Origin: Actinoplanes sichuanensis
GTDB lineage: Bacteria; Actinomycetota; Actinomycetes; Mycobacteriales; Micromonosporaceae
Direction of reading: 5' to 3'
Length of the DNA stretch: 64,000 bases
Assembly (NCBI RefSeq): GCF_033097365.1
Contig: NZ_AP028461.1
Span: 124,001 to 188,000 of the forward strand
Every line of letters begins with the position of its first letter. Position 1 is the stretch's first letter. Shown here piece after piece: positions 19,793 through 28,358 of this stretch. The translations under genes and the position numbers were made by a program. The notes below the pieces were generated by a model. The model worked only from the letters and a program-made list of their open reading frames with translations. It was not told the DNA's origin and made no database searches.

Positions 19793-20758
19793 TTGACCAA
19801 CACCTCACGCCGTACGGACAGCAGCGCCGCCCGGGTCGAGGGCTTCGTTCAGATCGTCATCATGCTGGCGATCGGCGCGGCCGCAGGCGCCGCATCATTC
19901 ACCCACGTGCACGACGTCGCCGCCGCACACGGCCAACCGGGCTGGCTGGCCTGGGCCGACGCTGTCGTGCTCGAACTCATGTCGATAGCCGGCGGCCTCG
20001 AACTACGGCGCCGCAAACGCATCGGCGCCCATCTGTCGTTCCCGGCGGTGGTGCTGGTCGTCGCGGTGGTGCTGTCGCTGGGCGCGCAGGTCGTGGAAGC
20101 CGAACCGTCGATCATCGGCTGGATCGCGGCCGCCCTCCCGGCGGCAGGCTTCCTGGCCATGGTCAAGATCGCGCTCGGCCGCACCGAGAGCGGCCCAGCG
20201 CAGAGCAACACCACCGCCCGGGACACCCCGGCCGAGAACGGCACCGTCCGGGACGAGGGGACCGGAAACGGGACCGCGGTCCGGGACGAGGGGACCGGAA
20301 ACAGGACCGCGGTCCGGGACGAGCGGACGGGTAACAGGACTGCGGTCCGGGACGAAGGGACCGGGGACAAAGCCGTCCGGGACGGGATGGGAGACAGATG
20401 GGCGGGCCGGGCCGGACCAGGGGACGGCCGGGACGAACCGAGGGCCGTCCGGGACGAACGACGGAGCGCAACGGGAATCGTCCGGGACGGTCCCGGACGG
20501 CCGGACAAGCCGACGCCGGCCGGGACGGACACCGACCCGGACGTCCGGGCCATGCTCCCGGCCGCCCGAGACGCCGCCGACCGCCTCGCCGACCAGGGAC
20601 GCCCGCTGTCCCGGGAGGCGCTGGCCGAAGTGCTGCGCGGTCAGGGCCACGCCATGTCGAACGCGCGAGTGTCAGCACTTGTCAGGTTGATCCGCGAACA
20701 ACCGGTCGCCCACGACCCGGCGATCCGCTCGCCCACGGTCGCTCAGTCACCGAGGTGA
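19793..20758 (+). CDS. DUF2637 (SpdB-like) membrane protein with 11-residue repeats
   Basis: The product is 321 residues from TTG at 19793 (AGGAG 6 nt upstream). Residues about 15-125 hold four transmembrane helices typical of DUF2637 proteins, which accompany actinomycete conjugative plasmids and integrative elements and resemble the spread protein SpdB. A charged repeat region (residues about 152-195) follows, built of VRDEGTGNxTA units. The C-terminal 70 residues are a small helical, possibly DNA-binding domain (LSREALAEVLRGQGHAMSNARVSALVRL). The likely role is in the membrane step of intermycelial spread, linking membrane and DNA. Confidence 0.8.
   Translation: MTNTSRRTDSSAARVEGFVQIVIMLAIGAAAGAASFTHVHDVAAAHGQPGWLAWADAVVLELMSIAGGLELRRRKRIGAHLSFPAVVLVVAVVLSLGAQVVEAEPSIIGWIAAALPAAGFLAMVKIALGRTESGPAQSNTTARDTPAENGTVRDEGTGNGTAVRDEGTGNRTAVRDERTGNRTAVRDEGTGDKAVRDGMGDRWAGRAGPGDGRDEPRAVRDERRSATGIVRDGPGRPDKPTPAGTDTDPDVRAMLPAARDAADRLADQGRPLSREALAEVLRGQGHAMSNARVSALVRLIREQPVAHDPAIRSPTVAQSPR
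20246..20377 (+). repeat. Four in-frame 33-bp tandem repeats
   Basis: Four units encode VRDEGTGNGTA, VRDEGTGNRTA, VRDERTGNRTA and the shorter VRDEGTGDKA. Similar VRD(E/G) units continue less regularly to about 20520. Copy number probably varies between strains. Confidence 0.8.
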
Positions 20759-20796
20759 CGAGACGGAACGCGGGTCCCGTACCGGAAAGGAATGTC

Positions 20797-21021
20797 ATGT
20801 CTTCTGCCGTTTCGCCGCGACCGGCGCGCCCGGGTAGTGGTTCGGGCGTGCGTCCGGCTGCCGGTTTAGGGGTCGGTCTTGAGGCCGACCCCCGTACCGA
20901 CCCCACCGAATCCCTGACAGCGCAGGTCAACCCGCACCTCCCCGCGACCGGAGTGTGCTCCGACAGACCCTGGAGAGGGTCTCCCCATGGAGAGAGTGAC
21001 GTATATGAACGCCAGTGTTGA
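20797..21021 (+). CDS. Possible small protein overlapping the replication-relaxation gene
   Basis: A 74-residue frame starts with ATG at 20797 behind a good GGAAAGGA Shine-Dalgarno and ends 35 bp inside the next gene. Against it, GC at third codon positions is only moderate and no homology is recognised. A hairpin (GGGGTCGG/CCGACCCC) lies inside it near 20868-20891. It may be a leader peptide or nothing. Confidence 0.25.
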   Translation: MSSAVSPRPARPGSGSGVRPAAGLGVGLEADPRTDPTESLTAQVNPHLPATGVCSDRPWRGSPHGESDVYERQC

Positions 21022-21889
21022 ACAGCGCCTGCTGAAGGCGCAGTCCTCCCTGACCCACCGCGATATGCGGCTGCTCGGCTGGCTCTACGACCACGGTGTC
21101 CTGACCACCGACCAGATCGACGCCGCGCTGTTCGGATCCTTGACGTTCTGCCAGCGCCGCCTGTTGCGACTCATCGACCTCGGCGTGCTGGCCCGCTTCC
21201 GGCCGCAGCGCTGGGAAGGCGGCTCCTACCCCTACCATTACCTGCTGGCCCAGCTCGGCACCGAGATCGTCGCGGCCCAGCGCGGCGACCCGCTACCGCG
21301 CCGGGACCAGGCCCGGCAACGACGCCAGCACCTGACCTCCCGGGCGAACCTGCCGCACCTGTTGGCCACCAACCAGTTCTTCATCGACCTGGCCGCTCAC
21401 GAACGCGTCCATTCCGGCGGCCGCCTCGACACCTGGCGGCCGGCGGCTGATTTCCACCGGGCCACCGCGTTCTATCGTCCGGGTGACGGCGCCGACATGT
21501 TTTCGTTGCGGACGTTTCCCCGCCCCGACGGTCACGGGATCTGGGTCGACCGGGGTCGCCGGGTTCCGTTCCTGTTGGAGATGGATCGCGGCACCGAGTC
21601 GCTGCCGGTGCTCACCGCGAAGGTCACCAACTACCTCCGCGTCGCCGATCACGCCCGCTGGTGGTGGCCGGTGCTGTTCTGGCTGCCCTCGGTCCGCCGG
21701 GAGATCAACCTGCAGCGACTCCTGGCGGACCTGCCGGCATCCGATCGGGTGGCGACCGCCGCGAGTGATCATGTCGCCGCCTCTGGGCTCTCGCCCGCCG
21801 GCCCGGTGTGGTGGCTCCACGGTCGGGAGCAGCCCCGTCAGCACCTTTCCGAGCTTCCGTTCCTGGACTCTCAAGAGGGGTCTGGCTGA
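20987..21889 (+). CDS. Replication-relaxation family protein
   Basis: The product is 300 residues. The N-terminal winged helix (SLTHRDMRLLGWLYDHGVLTTDQIDAALF...RLLRLIDLGVLARFRP) and the following region (YHYLLAQLGTEIVAA, TSRANLPHLLATNQFFIDLA) are typical of the replication-relaxation family carried by actinomycete plasmids and integrative elements. It probably binds DNA at the element's replication or transfer origin. ATG at 20987 has GAGGG 7 nt upstream; an ATG at 21005 also has a Shine-Dalgarno. No FtsK/Tra gene follows, so the element looks incomplete. Confidence 0.78.
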   Translation: MERVTYMNASVEQRLLKAQSSLTHRDMRLLGWLYDHGVLTTDQIDAALFGSLTFCQRRLLRLIDLGVLARFRPQRWEGGSYPYHYLLAQLGTEIVAAQRGDPLPRRDQARQRRQHLTSRANLPHLLATNQFFIDLAAHERVHSGGRLDTWRPAADFHRATAFYRPGDGADMFSLRTFPRPDGHGIWVDRGRRVPFLLEMDRGTESLPVLTAKVTNYLRVADHARWWWPVLFWLPSVRREINLQRLLADLPASDRVATAASDHVAASGLSPAGPVWWLHGREQPRQHLSELPFLDSQEGSG

Positions 21890-21943
21890 GTGGCTAGGGC
21901 CTGGCGATGGCGGCTTCCAGAAACACGCCGGCTTCCTCGCCTC

Positions 21944-22486
21944 CTACTCAGCCGAGGTATACATGCGGATCCAGCGACGGAGGCGTTCCATGACTCGAGG
22001 ATCGAGCTCGAGGGTCTCGATGCGGGTGGCGACGATCGTCGGGTCGATCAGGCCGGCCTCGATCAGGGCGTTGGCGAAGGCGTGGTCCTTCTCGCGGCCG
22101 GCCACCAGTTTGGAGACCACGCAGTCGTGCGGCTCGAGTGCGTAGCCGCGGCCGGGCTGGGTGCTCCTCGATTCGACCAACACCAGGCGGTCGCGCCACC
22201 CGTCTGGCAGCGTCGCAGTCGAGACGCTGACGCCCTGGGCGTAGTAACCATTCATCTCGTGAAACGGCGACAGTTCGCCGATCGCCCCGTCGACCTGGTC
22301 GGACTTTCGGTTGTCCGGGTCGTTGAAGAACGCTACGTCGACTTCCATGGAGGCGGTCGCCTCCAAGGGGAGTCGATCGTCGGGGATGGTGCCCAGGATC
22401 GATTGGCTGCCGATCACGACAACGTCAGGGTCTTCGGCGATCTGGCTCGCGGCACGCAGGATGTGCTCGAGTTGCTGACGGTTCAC
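21944..22486 (-). CDS. DUF6036/AbiEii-like nucleotidyltransferase, probable toxin
   Basis: The product is 180 residues. A minimal nucleotidyltransferase fold is suggested by VVVIGSQSILG followed by MEVDVAFF (the GS...D-h-D pattern) and a late DCVVSKLVAGREKD segment characteristic of DUF6036-type proteins. Relatives in two-gene units act as toxins that modify tRNA or other targets. The GTG start overlaps the stop of the upstream helix-turn-helix gene (GTGA), so the two are translationally coupled, which fits an antitoxin-toxin order. Toxicity itself is an inference. Confidence 0.7.
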   Translation of the reverse strand: MNRQQLEHILRAASQIAEDPDVVVIGSQSILGTIPDDRLPLEATASMEVDVAFFNDPDNRKSDQVDGAIGELSPFHEMNGYYAQGVSVSTATLPDGWRDRLVLVESRSTQPGRGYALEPHDCVVSKLVAGREKDHAFANALIEAGLIDPTIVATRIETLELDPRVMERLRRWIRMYTSAE

Positions 22487-22989
22487 GCCGCGGACTCCCA
22501 GCCACTGCGAGTGAAGGCCTTGAGGGCCTGCTGACGCTGAGCCTGCGGAAGGACTCCGGCAAAGGGGGAATTCTGCCGGAGTTCCACAGCCTCGGGATCC
22601 TCCGATGTCAGAGTCTTAAGAACCGCACCGGGGCCCTGGCGCAACTTTTCTCGCCAGCGCGTCAGCCAGATCTCGGTCATGGTGCCCTGGTGCTGGACCA
22701 TGAGCCGGTCGAGGTTTTCGGCGGCCTTGCTGAGGACGGCATCCGGGTCGGTCACGAGGAGGCCGGCAACCGCTTGATGCAGCCACAGCGACTTGAGTTG
22801 ATCGCGCGTCAGCTTCGGCCGGGGGTGGAGCAACTCCTCGACGGCGCTCCGCGTGATCCGCCGGTGCTTGCCGACCATGACGAACGGCAGGTCGCCCCTC
22901 TCGCATAGGTTCACGACCTGTTGGCGCGACGTCCCGAGGATTTCGGCTACCGCGCCGGTGGTCAGTAATCCTCCGTCACTCGTCACCAT
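22483..22989 (-). CDS. Helix-turn-helix protein, probable antitoxin of the nucleotidyltransferase
   Basis: The product is 168 residues. Residues 8-55 form an excisionase-type winged helix (LLTTGAVAEILGTSRQQVVNLCERGDLPFVMVGKHRRITRSAVEELL). The C-terminal 110 residues are helical and would be the part that binds the toxin. It precedes and overlaps the nucleotidyltransferase gene by 4 bp. An inverted repeat just upstream is the likely autoregulatory operator. Confidence 0.7.
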   Translation of the reverse strand: MVTSDGGLLTTGAVAEILGTSRQQVVNLCERGDLPFVMVGKHRRITRSAVEELLHPRPKLTRDQLKSLWLHQAVAGLLVTDPDAVLSKAAENLDRLMVQHQGTMTEIWLTRWREKLRQGPGAVLKTLTSEDPEAVELRQNSPFAGVLPQAQRQQALKAFTRSGWESAA

Positions 22990-23002
22990 GAATCGGAAGC
23001 CT

Positions 23003-23029
23003 ATTTTGCAAACGCCAAAAACGCAAAAT
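23003..23029 (-). promoter_or_regulatory. Inverted repeat upstream of the antitoxin gene
   Basis: ATTTTGC (23003-23009) and GCAAAAT (23023-23029) flank an A-rich spacer, 14 bp before the antitoxin start. The stretch is strikingly AT-rich for this genome. It is likely the promoter-operator of the toxin-antitoxin pair. Confidence 0.5.
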
Positions 23030-23049
23030 GGCAGGCCGGGCTCGTGTTG

Positions 23050-24306
23050 TCAACGGTCGGCTCGGAGGTCGGTGAGCAGGACGTCGATCAGGGCCTCCTC
23101 ATGGACGGCGACGCCGGATTCGAGCATCTGCTCGGCCAGAGACGGGTCCCACGGGCTGTCGACCGGGGGACCGGTGAGCGGATGGTGGGGTGTGCCGCGG
23201 CGGGCGGCCTCGGTCACCGCCTCGCGGTAGTGGTGGGCTGTGAACTGCCACGGCTCGGCCGGGTAGCGGCGCATGAGGCGGGCCGCGATCGCCAGGCCCG
23301 GCCAGTCGAAGTCGCCGTGGTAGGCGAAGGTCACCGGGCCGCCTGCGGTGATGGCGTCGAGCAGGGCCAGCGTCACGGTGGTCGGGTTGCCCATCGTGCA
23401 CACCATCGGCACCGGGACGCCGTTGTCCAGGGCGGCCTCCAGCACGCGCGGGTTCTCACATACGTAGACGGTCCGGGACGACAGGCGCAGCGGCGCGAGG
23501 CGGCGGACCTCGCGCAACGTGAAGTGGGTCTCCTCGCCCCGGTCGGCGCGGTCGTGCAGCCAGGGGACCCCTTCCGGTCGCAGGCCACACGTCAGGACCG
23601 TGGTGGCGACGGTGTCCCCGGCGACTCCGGCGGCATCCCACAGGGCCCGCCGTTCAGCGGCCTCGGACGGGACGGCCGGGGACCCACTCACCGCGAGGGC
23701 CAGGCCCCGCAGCACCAGACGGGTCAGGGCGGTGTCTTCGTCGAGGCCGTGCGCGCTGCCCGTGACCGCCTGCGCGAGTTCACCCCGCGACCAGGTGCGG
23801 GCCTGCGCGCCGACGGTCAGACCCAACGTGGTGACGGCCCGGTCGACGATCTGCCGGACCTCATCGGCGGGCATTCGTGCCGGCAGGCCCTGCCGCCACA
23901 GTTGGTCCAGCCACCGTTGGGCCCACTCCTGGCCGGACAGCCCGGCCGCGTCGAGACCGGCGAGCGCGTGGTCCCGCAGGCCGGCCCGCTGTTCCTGCGC
24001 TTCGGAGGCGAGAGCACGGCGGTCGGCGACCGGGCCGATCACCGCCTCCACCACGTCCAGCAGGCCGGTGCCCGCGGCGGTCGCCCGCAGCCGCTGATCG
24101 AGCTGCGTCAGATCGACCGTCTGACTCGCGGTGACCACCCGGTCGAGCAGGTGACCGAGAGCATCACGCTCGTCCGGGTCGAGGCCGGTCAGGGTGAGTC
24201 GCCCGCGAACGACCCGCCCGTTACGGACCAGCCGGGCATGCGCGGCGACCCACAACGGCCGAAGAGCCGACGACCGGAGATAGCCGAGCACGGCAGGCGG
24301 GATCAT
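23050..24306 (-). CDS. jetD: Wadjet type II JetD, topoisomerase VI-like nuclease subunit (TIGR02679-like)
   Basis: The product is 418 residues from ATG at 24306, overlapping the jetC stop by 4 bp (ATGA). The C-terminal Toprim-like core is visible: a glutamate in VYVCENP and the DxD of AYHGDFDWPGL. In Wadjet, JetD is the endonuclease that cuts closed-circular plasmids after the SMC-like motor has extruded the DNA. The family assignment rests on the Toprim signature, length and operon position. Last gene of the operon; no terminator hairpin stands out before the toxin-antitoxin pair. Confidence 0.88.
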   Translation of the reverse strand: MIPPAVLGYLRSSALRPLWVAAHARLVRNGRVVRGRLTLTGLDPDERDALGHLLDRVVTASQTVDLTQLDQRLRATAAGTGLLDVVEAVIGPVADRRALASEAQEQRAGLRDHALAGLDAAGLSGQEWAQRWLDQLWRQGLPARMPADEVRQIVDRAVTTLGLTVGAQARTWSRGELAQAVTGSAHGLDEDTALTRLVLRGLALAVSGSPAVPSEAAERRALWDAAGVAGDTVATTVLTCGLRPEGVPWLHDRADRGEETHFTLREVRRLAPLRLSSRTVYVCENPRVLEAALDNGVPVPMVCTMGNPTTVTLALLDAITAGGPVTFAYHGDFDWPGLAIAARLMRRYPAEPWQFTAHHYREAVTEAARRGTPHHPLTGPPVDSPWDPSLAEQMLESGVAVHEEALIDVLLTDLRADR

Positions 24307-27300
24307 GTGGCCTCGACCGTTCGGCGGTGGCCGTCCCAGCGGAAGTGCAACGTCGCCACGCCCGGCTGCGTCGGGTCGCGCAGGCACTCGTAGATGCCCA
24401 GCGACGGCACCTCCGGAAAACAACCCCACAACCGTTCGCTGGTCAGGACCGCATCCAGGTCCAAGTCGACGAGCAGGCCCAGCAACCGTCCGTGGGTCGG
24501 CTCGTCGACCTTCGCGAACGCGTCGTCGAGCAGGATCAGCCGGGGCGCCGCCGGATAGACCTCGCCGACCGACGTGAAATGGGCGGCGGCCGCCGCGAAC
24601 AGCACCAGGTAGGAGACCACTCGCTGTTCACCCTGGGACATGGCGGTACGGGCGGACAGCGTCCGTTCCCGGTCGGGCCGGGCCTGGTCGGTGACCTTCA
24701 CCGCGAACCCGAACCAGCTCCGGTAGTCGAGGGCGGCCCGCAGGTGAACGGCGTACCCGGCGGACGGGTCGGAGCGGCGGGCGTCCTCGACCCGGCGGGC
24801 CAACGCCTCCCGCAACCTGTCGTTGTTGTCGCGGGTCCGAAGCTCCAACGGGGTACGCAACAGTCCGACGGCACCGCGGGTGTCGGCGTCGGCGTCGTCG
24901 CGCAACGCCCACACCAGCCGGGCACCGAGACCGTGCGACGTGCGCACCTCGGCGAGGGTGCTGTTCATGGCCGCGACCAGGGCCTCCGCCGAGCGGATCT
25001 GCCGGGACAGGGCGTCGCCGAGTTCACCGAGCAGGAACCGTTCGAAGGCGTGCCGTTCCCGGTCGGCGACGGCGGCGCGTTTCTGCTCCAGTTCGGCGCC
25101 GAGCCGCGCGGTCGCGGCGGCCACCGGATGCCGGCCGATGTCGTCGCTGATCTCGACGACCTTCACCCCGTCACGGTCCTCCCAGATCAGGTCGAAACCG
25201 CCGGGCAGCCGACTGCGGACGTCGGTGTACCGCTGGTGCAGCGCGTTCTCACCGAGATCCTGCGCCGGTTTGCCGAGCGCGCCGCGCAGCTGCGCGGCCA
25301 GGCCGTCGAGGTGCCGGATCCGTTCCGGTGGGGTGCCGGTCGCCGCTTCGGACGGCAACTCGGCGGGCAGGTCGAGCGCGGGCCGCACCCCGGGCAGGGT
25401 CAGCACGCGGGGGAGCGCGGTGCCGGCTTCCAGGGCGGCCTGCTCGAATTCGGTCAGCCGCTCGCGAGCCAGATCACGCGCCCCGCTCGCCCGGACCCGG
25501 TCGTCGCGACGCTCCGCATAGCCGCGGCGTGCGGGCGGCAACTCCTGCTCGGCGGTGCGAACCCGGTGCTCGGCGGTGTTCTCCTGCCGCAGAATCTCGG
25601 CCGGTTCCACACCCAGGGACCGTTCGAGTACGGCCAATTCCTGCTCAGCCGACAGGTGCTCGTCAGCCGCGACCTGCGCATCGTCGGCGGTCCGGGCGGC
25701 CTGCCCGACAGCCGTGCCGTGCCGGGCGATCAGGTCCTCGTAGGGCCGCAGCTGACCGGTGAACCGTTCGACGTCACGGGCCTGACGGGGCACGTCGGCG
25801 GCGAGCTGCCGCAACCGCTGCTCGATCAGGGCGAGCCGTGAACGGTCGGTGGGCAGCAGATGAGCGGCGGCTGCGGACTCGGCGTGGGCACGGCGGTCGT
25901 CGGCGGCGCCGCGCAGCTCACGGGCCCGGCGCCGGGCGTCGGCGACCTGCCGGGCCAGCCGTCCCACCGCCTCCTCCGCCTCGTCCCGGCGGGTCCACGC
26001 GGCCCGCAGTCCGGCGCCGTCGGGCAGCGCCCGCAACACGGCCACCAGGTCACGGCGCCGCTGCTCGACCTCGGCGATCCGCTCGGCGAGCCCGGACGAC
26101 TCGGCGGCCAAAACCTTGATCCGAGATTCAAGATCAGCGATGGTACGGCGACGCAGCGCCTCCCGATTGGCGGCCCCGACGAACTCGGCCTCCGATTTGG
26201 TCCACGCACCGTGGGCGACCCCGAGACGCCACCGCCCGTCGGCCGCAACCCAGCTGCCGGCCGCACTGTCCGCACCCCACCCGATCGAGGCGAGCACCGC
26301 ACTCACCGCTTCGGTCTCTGAGACGGCCACCAGCACGTCACGCAGACTGGGACCGGGTGCCGGTGTGCCGGGACGCAGCACGATCTCGCCGCTCACCGGG
26401 TCGACCACGGTGCCGTCACGAGTGAACAGGGCGTCGAGCAGGCCACTCGACTCCAGGGCGGCCTCCAGACCGGCGCGATCGGCGGTCCCGAGATGGCCGG
26501 CGAAGTCGATCAACCGGTACAGCGGGGTGCCGGCACGCGGGACCGTGCCGGAAGCACGGAACCGGGATCGGGGCGGTTCGGGATCGGTGCGGGAGAGCCA
26601 GTCGGCGTGCTCCGCCCGTACCGCCGCAAGCTCTTGATCGGTTGTGAGTTGCGCGGCGCGCAAGGTGTCCCGGAGCGTCTCGGCCGCCTCGCGCAGCGGC
26701 TCCGCCGCGGCCTCAGCCGCGGCACGCACGTCGTCCGGCGTCTCCGCCGGCAGCGGATCCTCGGTGAGCAGCGCCTCCCGCACGGCGGTCAGTTCGGCGT
26801 CGGCCCAGACCAGCAGATCAGACCATTGCTGTACGGCCGAAGCGAACTCCCGTCCAGCCGCCACGAGGTGGACCGTCACCTGGCCGAGCCGGTCCTGCGC
26901 GGCACCCTGCTGGCCGTCGAGCAGGTCGCGTTCGTCCTCGGCGCGGACGGCGGCGGTCGCGGCCGTCTCCGCCTCGACGAGTCGTTTTTCGACGTCGGCG
27001 ACCGCGGTCCGCCTGCTGCGGACGGCCTCCTCGGCGGCGACCAGCCGGGCCCGGTGCGCCCCGAACTCGTCACCGGCCAGTTCGTGCTGGACGATCTCCA
27101 GCGACGCGTCGTCCGGAGCACCGCGATGCCGGAGCTCCGGGACGGCGCCCAGATGGCCGACGTCCAGGCCCGCTTCGGTGGCGAGTTCCCGCAGGTGGCG
27201 GTGCCCGTCACGGAGTTGACCGACGGCCACGGCGAATCGGGTGGTCTCGTCGCGCACACGTTCGGCGAGCTGGTCGAGGGTCGTGCGGTCGGCGGCGGCC

Positions 27301-28358
27301 GCCGCCTGCGCGGACCGGGCCGCGGTCTGCAGGGCCTGCACCGCCAGACGCCGCTGCGCCAGCTCCTGCACGGCCCGGTAACCGGCGCTCTCGCGCAGCG
27401 CCCGCAACTCGGCGGCGGCCTGCCGCAACTGAAGTTCCCAGTGCCGCACCCCGTCCAGGGCCTGTTCCTCGGCGTTCAGCGAGGCGGCGACCTCCCGTTC
27501 GGCCTGGCCGGCCTGCCGCCGCTGGGACCGCAGCCGGGCCAGCGCCTCGTCGACGGCGTGCACCCGCCGCCGCAGCTCGCCGCGCAGATAGCCGCGGTAG
27601 GCGGTCATCAGGTCGGACAGGGCGCCGTGGGTGGCTTCGAGACGGCCCAGGTCGGCGCGGACCGTCTCCAGGTCGTCGAGGTTGTGGGCTACCGAGTCGA
27701 GAACGTCGTCGTCGATCGGGGGCAGCGCCTCGCCCAGTTCGGTGGTGAGCTGGCCGGCTTCGATGCGGTCGCCGATGGTCGGGCGGCGCAGCCGGTAGAG
27801 CAGGTGCACGAGGTTGCGGTAGCGGCCGGCGTCGTTGATGCCGAACACCTCCCGGCCCACCCGCGCCCGGTAGTCGCGGGCCGCGGTGATCAGTGCGTTC
27901 TCGCCGAGGACCTCGCGGAGCCGGTCGACCGGCACCGGCTGACGGCCCTCGACCAGCTGCACGTCGACACCGATCCGGGCCGGGGTGAGGAAGTACGTGA
28001 GACGAGCCTCGGCGGTCGACGACGACCACCGTACGATCGCCCCCAAGGTCTGAAAATGCTCGTCGCCCTGCTCGTCGACGCGTCGCAGCTCCAGCCAGAG
28101 GAAACCCTGCCGGTTGACGCCGGAGGCGCCCTCGCTCATCAGCCAGCGGAACGTGGTGCGCCCACCGCCGGTCGCGTCCAGGCGTTTGGTGTCGCCGTCG
28201 AGCAGGAACGGCAGCAGCAGCTCCAGGGCCTTGGACTTGCCGGCGCCGTTCTTACCGCGCAGCAGCAACCGGCCGTCCTCGAAGTCGAAGACCTGGTCGT
28301 CGTACTGCCAGACGTTGCAGATCCCGGCCCGGTGCAGGCGATAGCGGTACGGGTGCAT
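24303..28358 (-). CDS. jetC: Wadjet type II JetC, SMC/MukB-like ATPase (TIGR02680-like)
   Basis: The product is 1351 residues from ATG at 28358, sharing one base with the jetB stop (TGATG). An N-terminal ABC head has Walker A GKNGAGKS (residues 35-42), very long coiled-coil arms rich in Arg, Glu and Ala lie between about residues 250 and 1130, and the C-terminal head has the signature SQGEQ and Walker B LILLDDAFAKVDE. It is the loop-extruding motor of the complex. The longer open frame to 28604 was rejected since it lies inside jetB and lacks SMC features. Confidence 0.93.
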   Translation of the reverse strand: MHPYRYRLHRAGICNVWQYDDQVFDFEDGRLLLRGKNGAGKSKALELLLPFLLDGDTKRLDATGGGRTTFRWLMSEGASGVNRQGFLWLELRRVDEQGDEHFQTLGAIVRWSSSTAEARLTYFLTPARIGVDVQLVEGRQPVPVDRLREVLGENALITAARDYRARVGREVFGINDAGRYRNLVHLLYRLRRPTIGDRIEAGQLTTELGEALPPIDDDVLDSVAHNLDDLETVRADLGRLEATHGALSDLMTAYRGYLRGELRRRVHAVDEALARLRSQRRQAGQAEREVAASLNAEEQALDGVRHWELQLRQAAAELRALRESAGYRAVQELAQRRLAVQALQTAARSAQAAAAADRTTLDQLAERVRDETTRFAVAVGQLRDGHRHLRELATEAGLDVGHLGAVPELRHRGAPDDASLEIVQHELAGDEFGAHRARLVAAEEAVRSRRTAVADVEKRLVEAETAATAAVRAEDERDLLDGQQGAAQDRLGQVTVHLVAAGREFASAVQQWSDLLVWADAELTAVREALLTEDPLPAETPDDVRAAAEAAAEPLREAAETLRDTLRAAQLTTDQELAAVRAEHADWLSRTDPEPPRSRFRASGTVPRAGTPLYRLIDFAGHLGTADRAGLEAALESSGLLDALFTRDGTVVDPVSGEIVLRPGTPAPGPSLRDVLVAVSETEAVSAVLASIGWGADSAAGSWVAADGRWRLGVAHGAWTKSEAEFVGAANREALRRRTIADLESRIKVLAAESSGLAERIAEVEQRRRDLVAVLRALPDGAGLRAAWTRRDEAEEAVGRLARQVADARRRARELRGAADDRRAHAESAAAAHLLPTDRSRLALIEQRLRQLAADVPRQARDVERFTGQLRPYEDLIARHGTAVGQAARTADDAQVAADEHLSAEQELAVLERSLGVEPAEILRQENTAEHRVRTAEQELPPARRGYAERRDDRVRASGARDLARERLTEFEQAALEAGTALPRVLTLPGVRPALDLPAELPSEAATGTPPERIRHLDGLAAQLRGALGKPAQDLGENALHQRYTDVRSRLPGGFDLIWEDRDGVKVVEISDDIGRHPVAAATARLGAELEQKRAAVADRERHAFERFLLGELGDALSRQIRSAEALVAAMNSTLAEVRTSHGLGARLVWALRDDADADTRGAVGLLRTPLELRTRDNNDRLREALARRVEDARRSDPSAGYAVHLRAALDYRSWFGFAVKVTDQARPDRERTLSARTAMSQGEQRVVSYLVLFAAAAAHFTSVGEVYPAAPRLILLDDAFAKVDEPTHGRLLGLLVDLDLDAVLTSERLWGCFPEVPSLGIYECLRDPTQPGVATLHFRWDGHRRTVEAT

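Noticed and set aside
21890..21943. A tRNA gene as the attachment site at the right edge of the mobile-element remnant.
   Set aside because: The stretch is only 54 bp and cannot fold into a cloverleaf with the conserved T-loop; no tRNA was recognised nearby.
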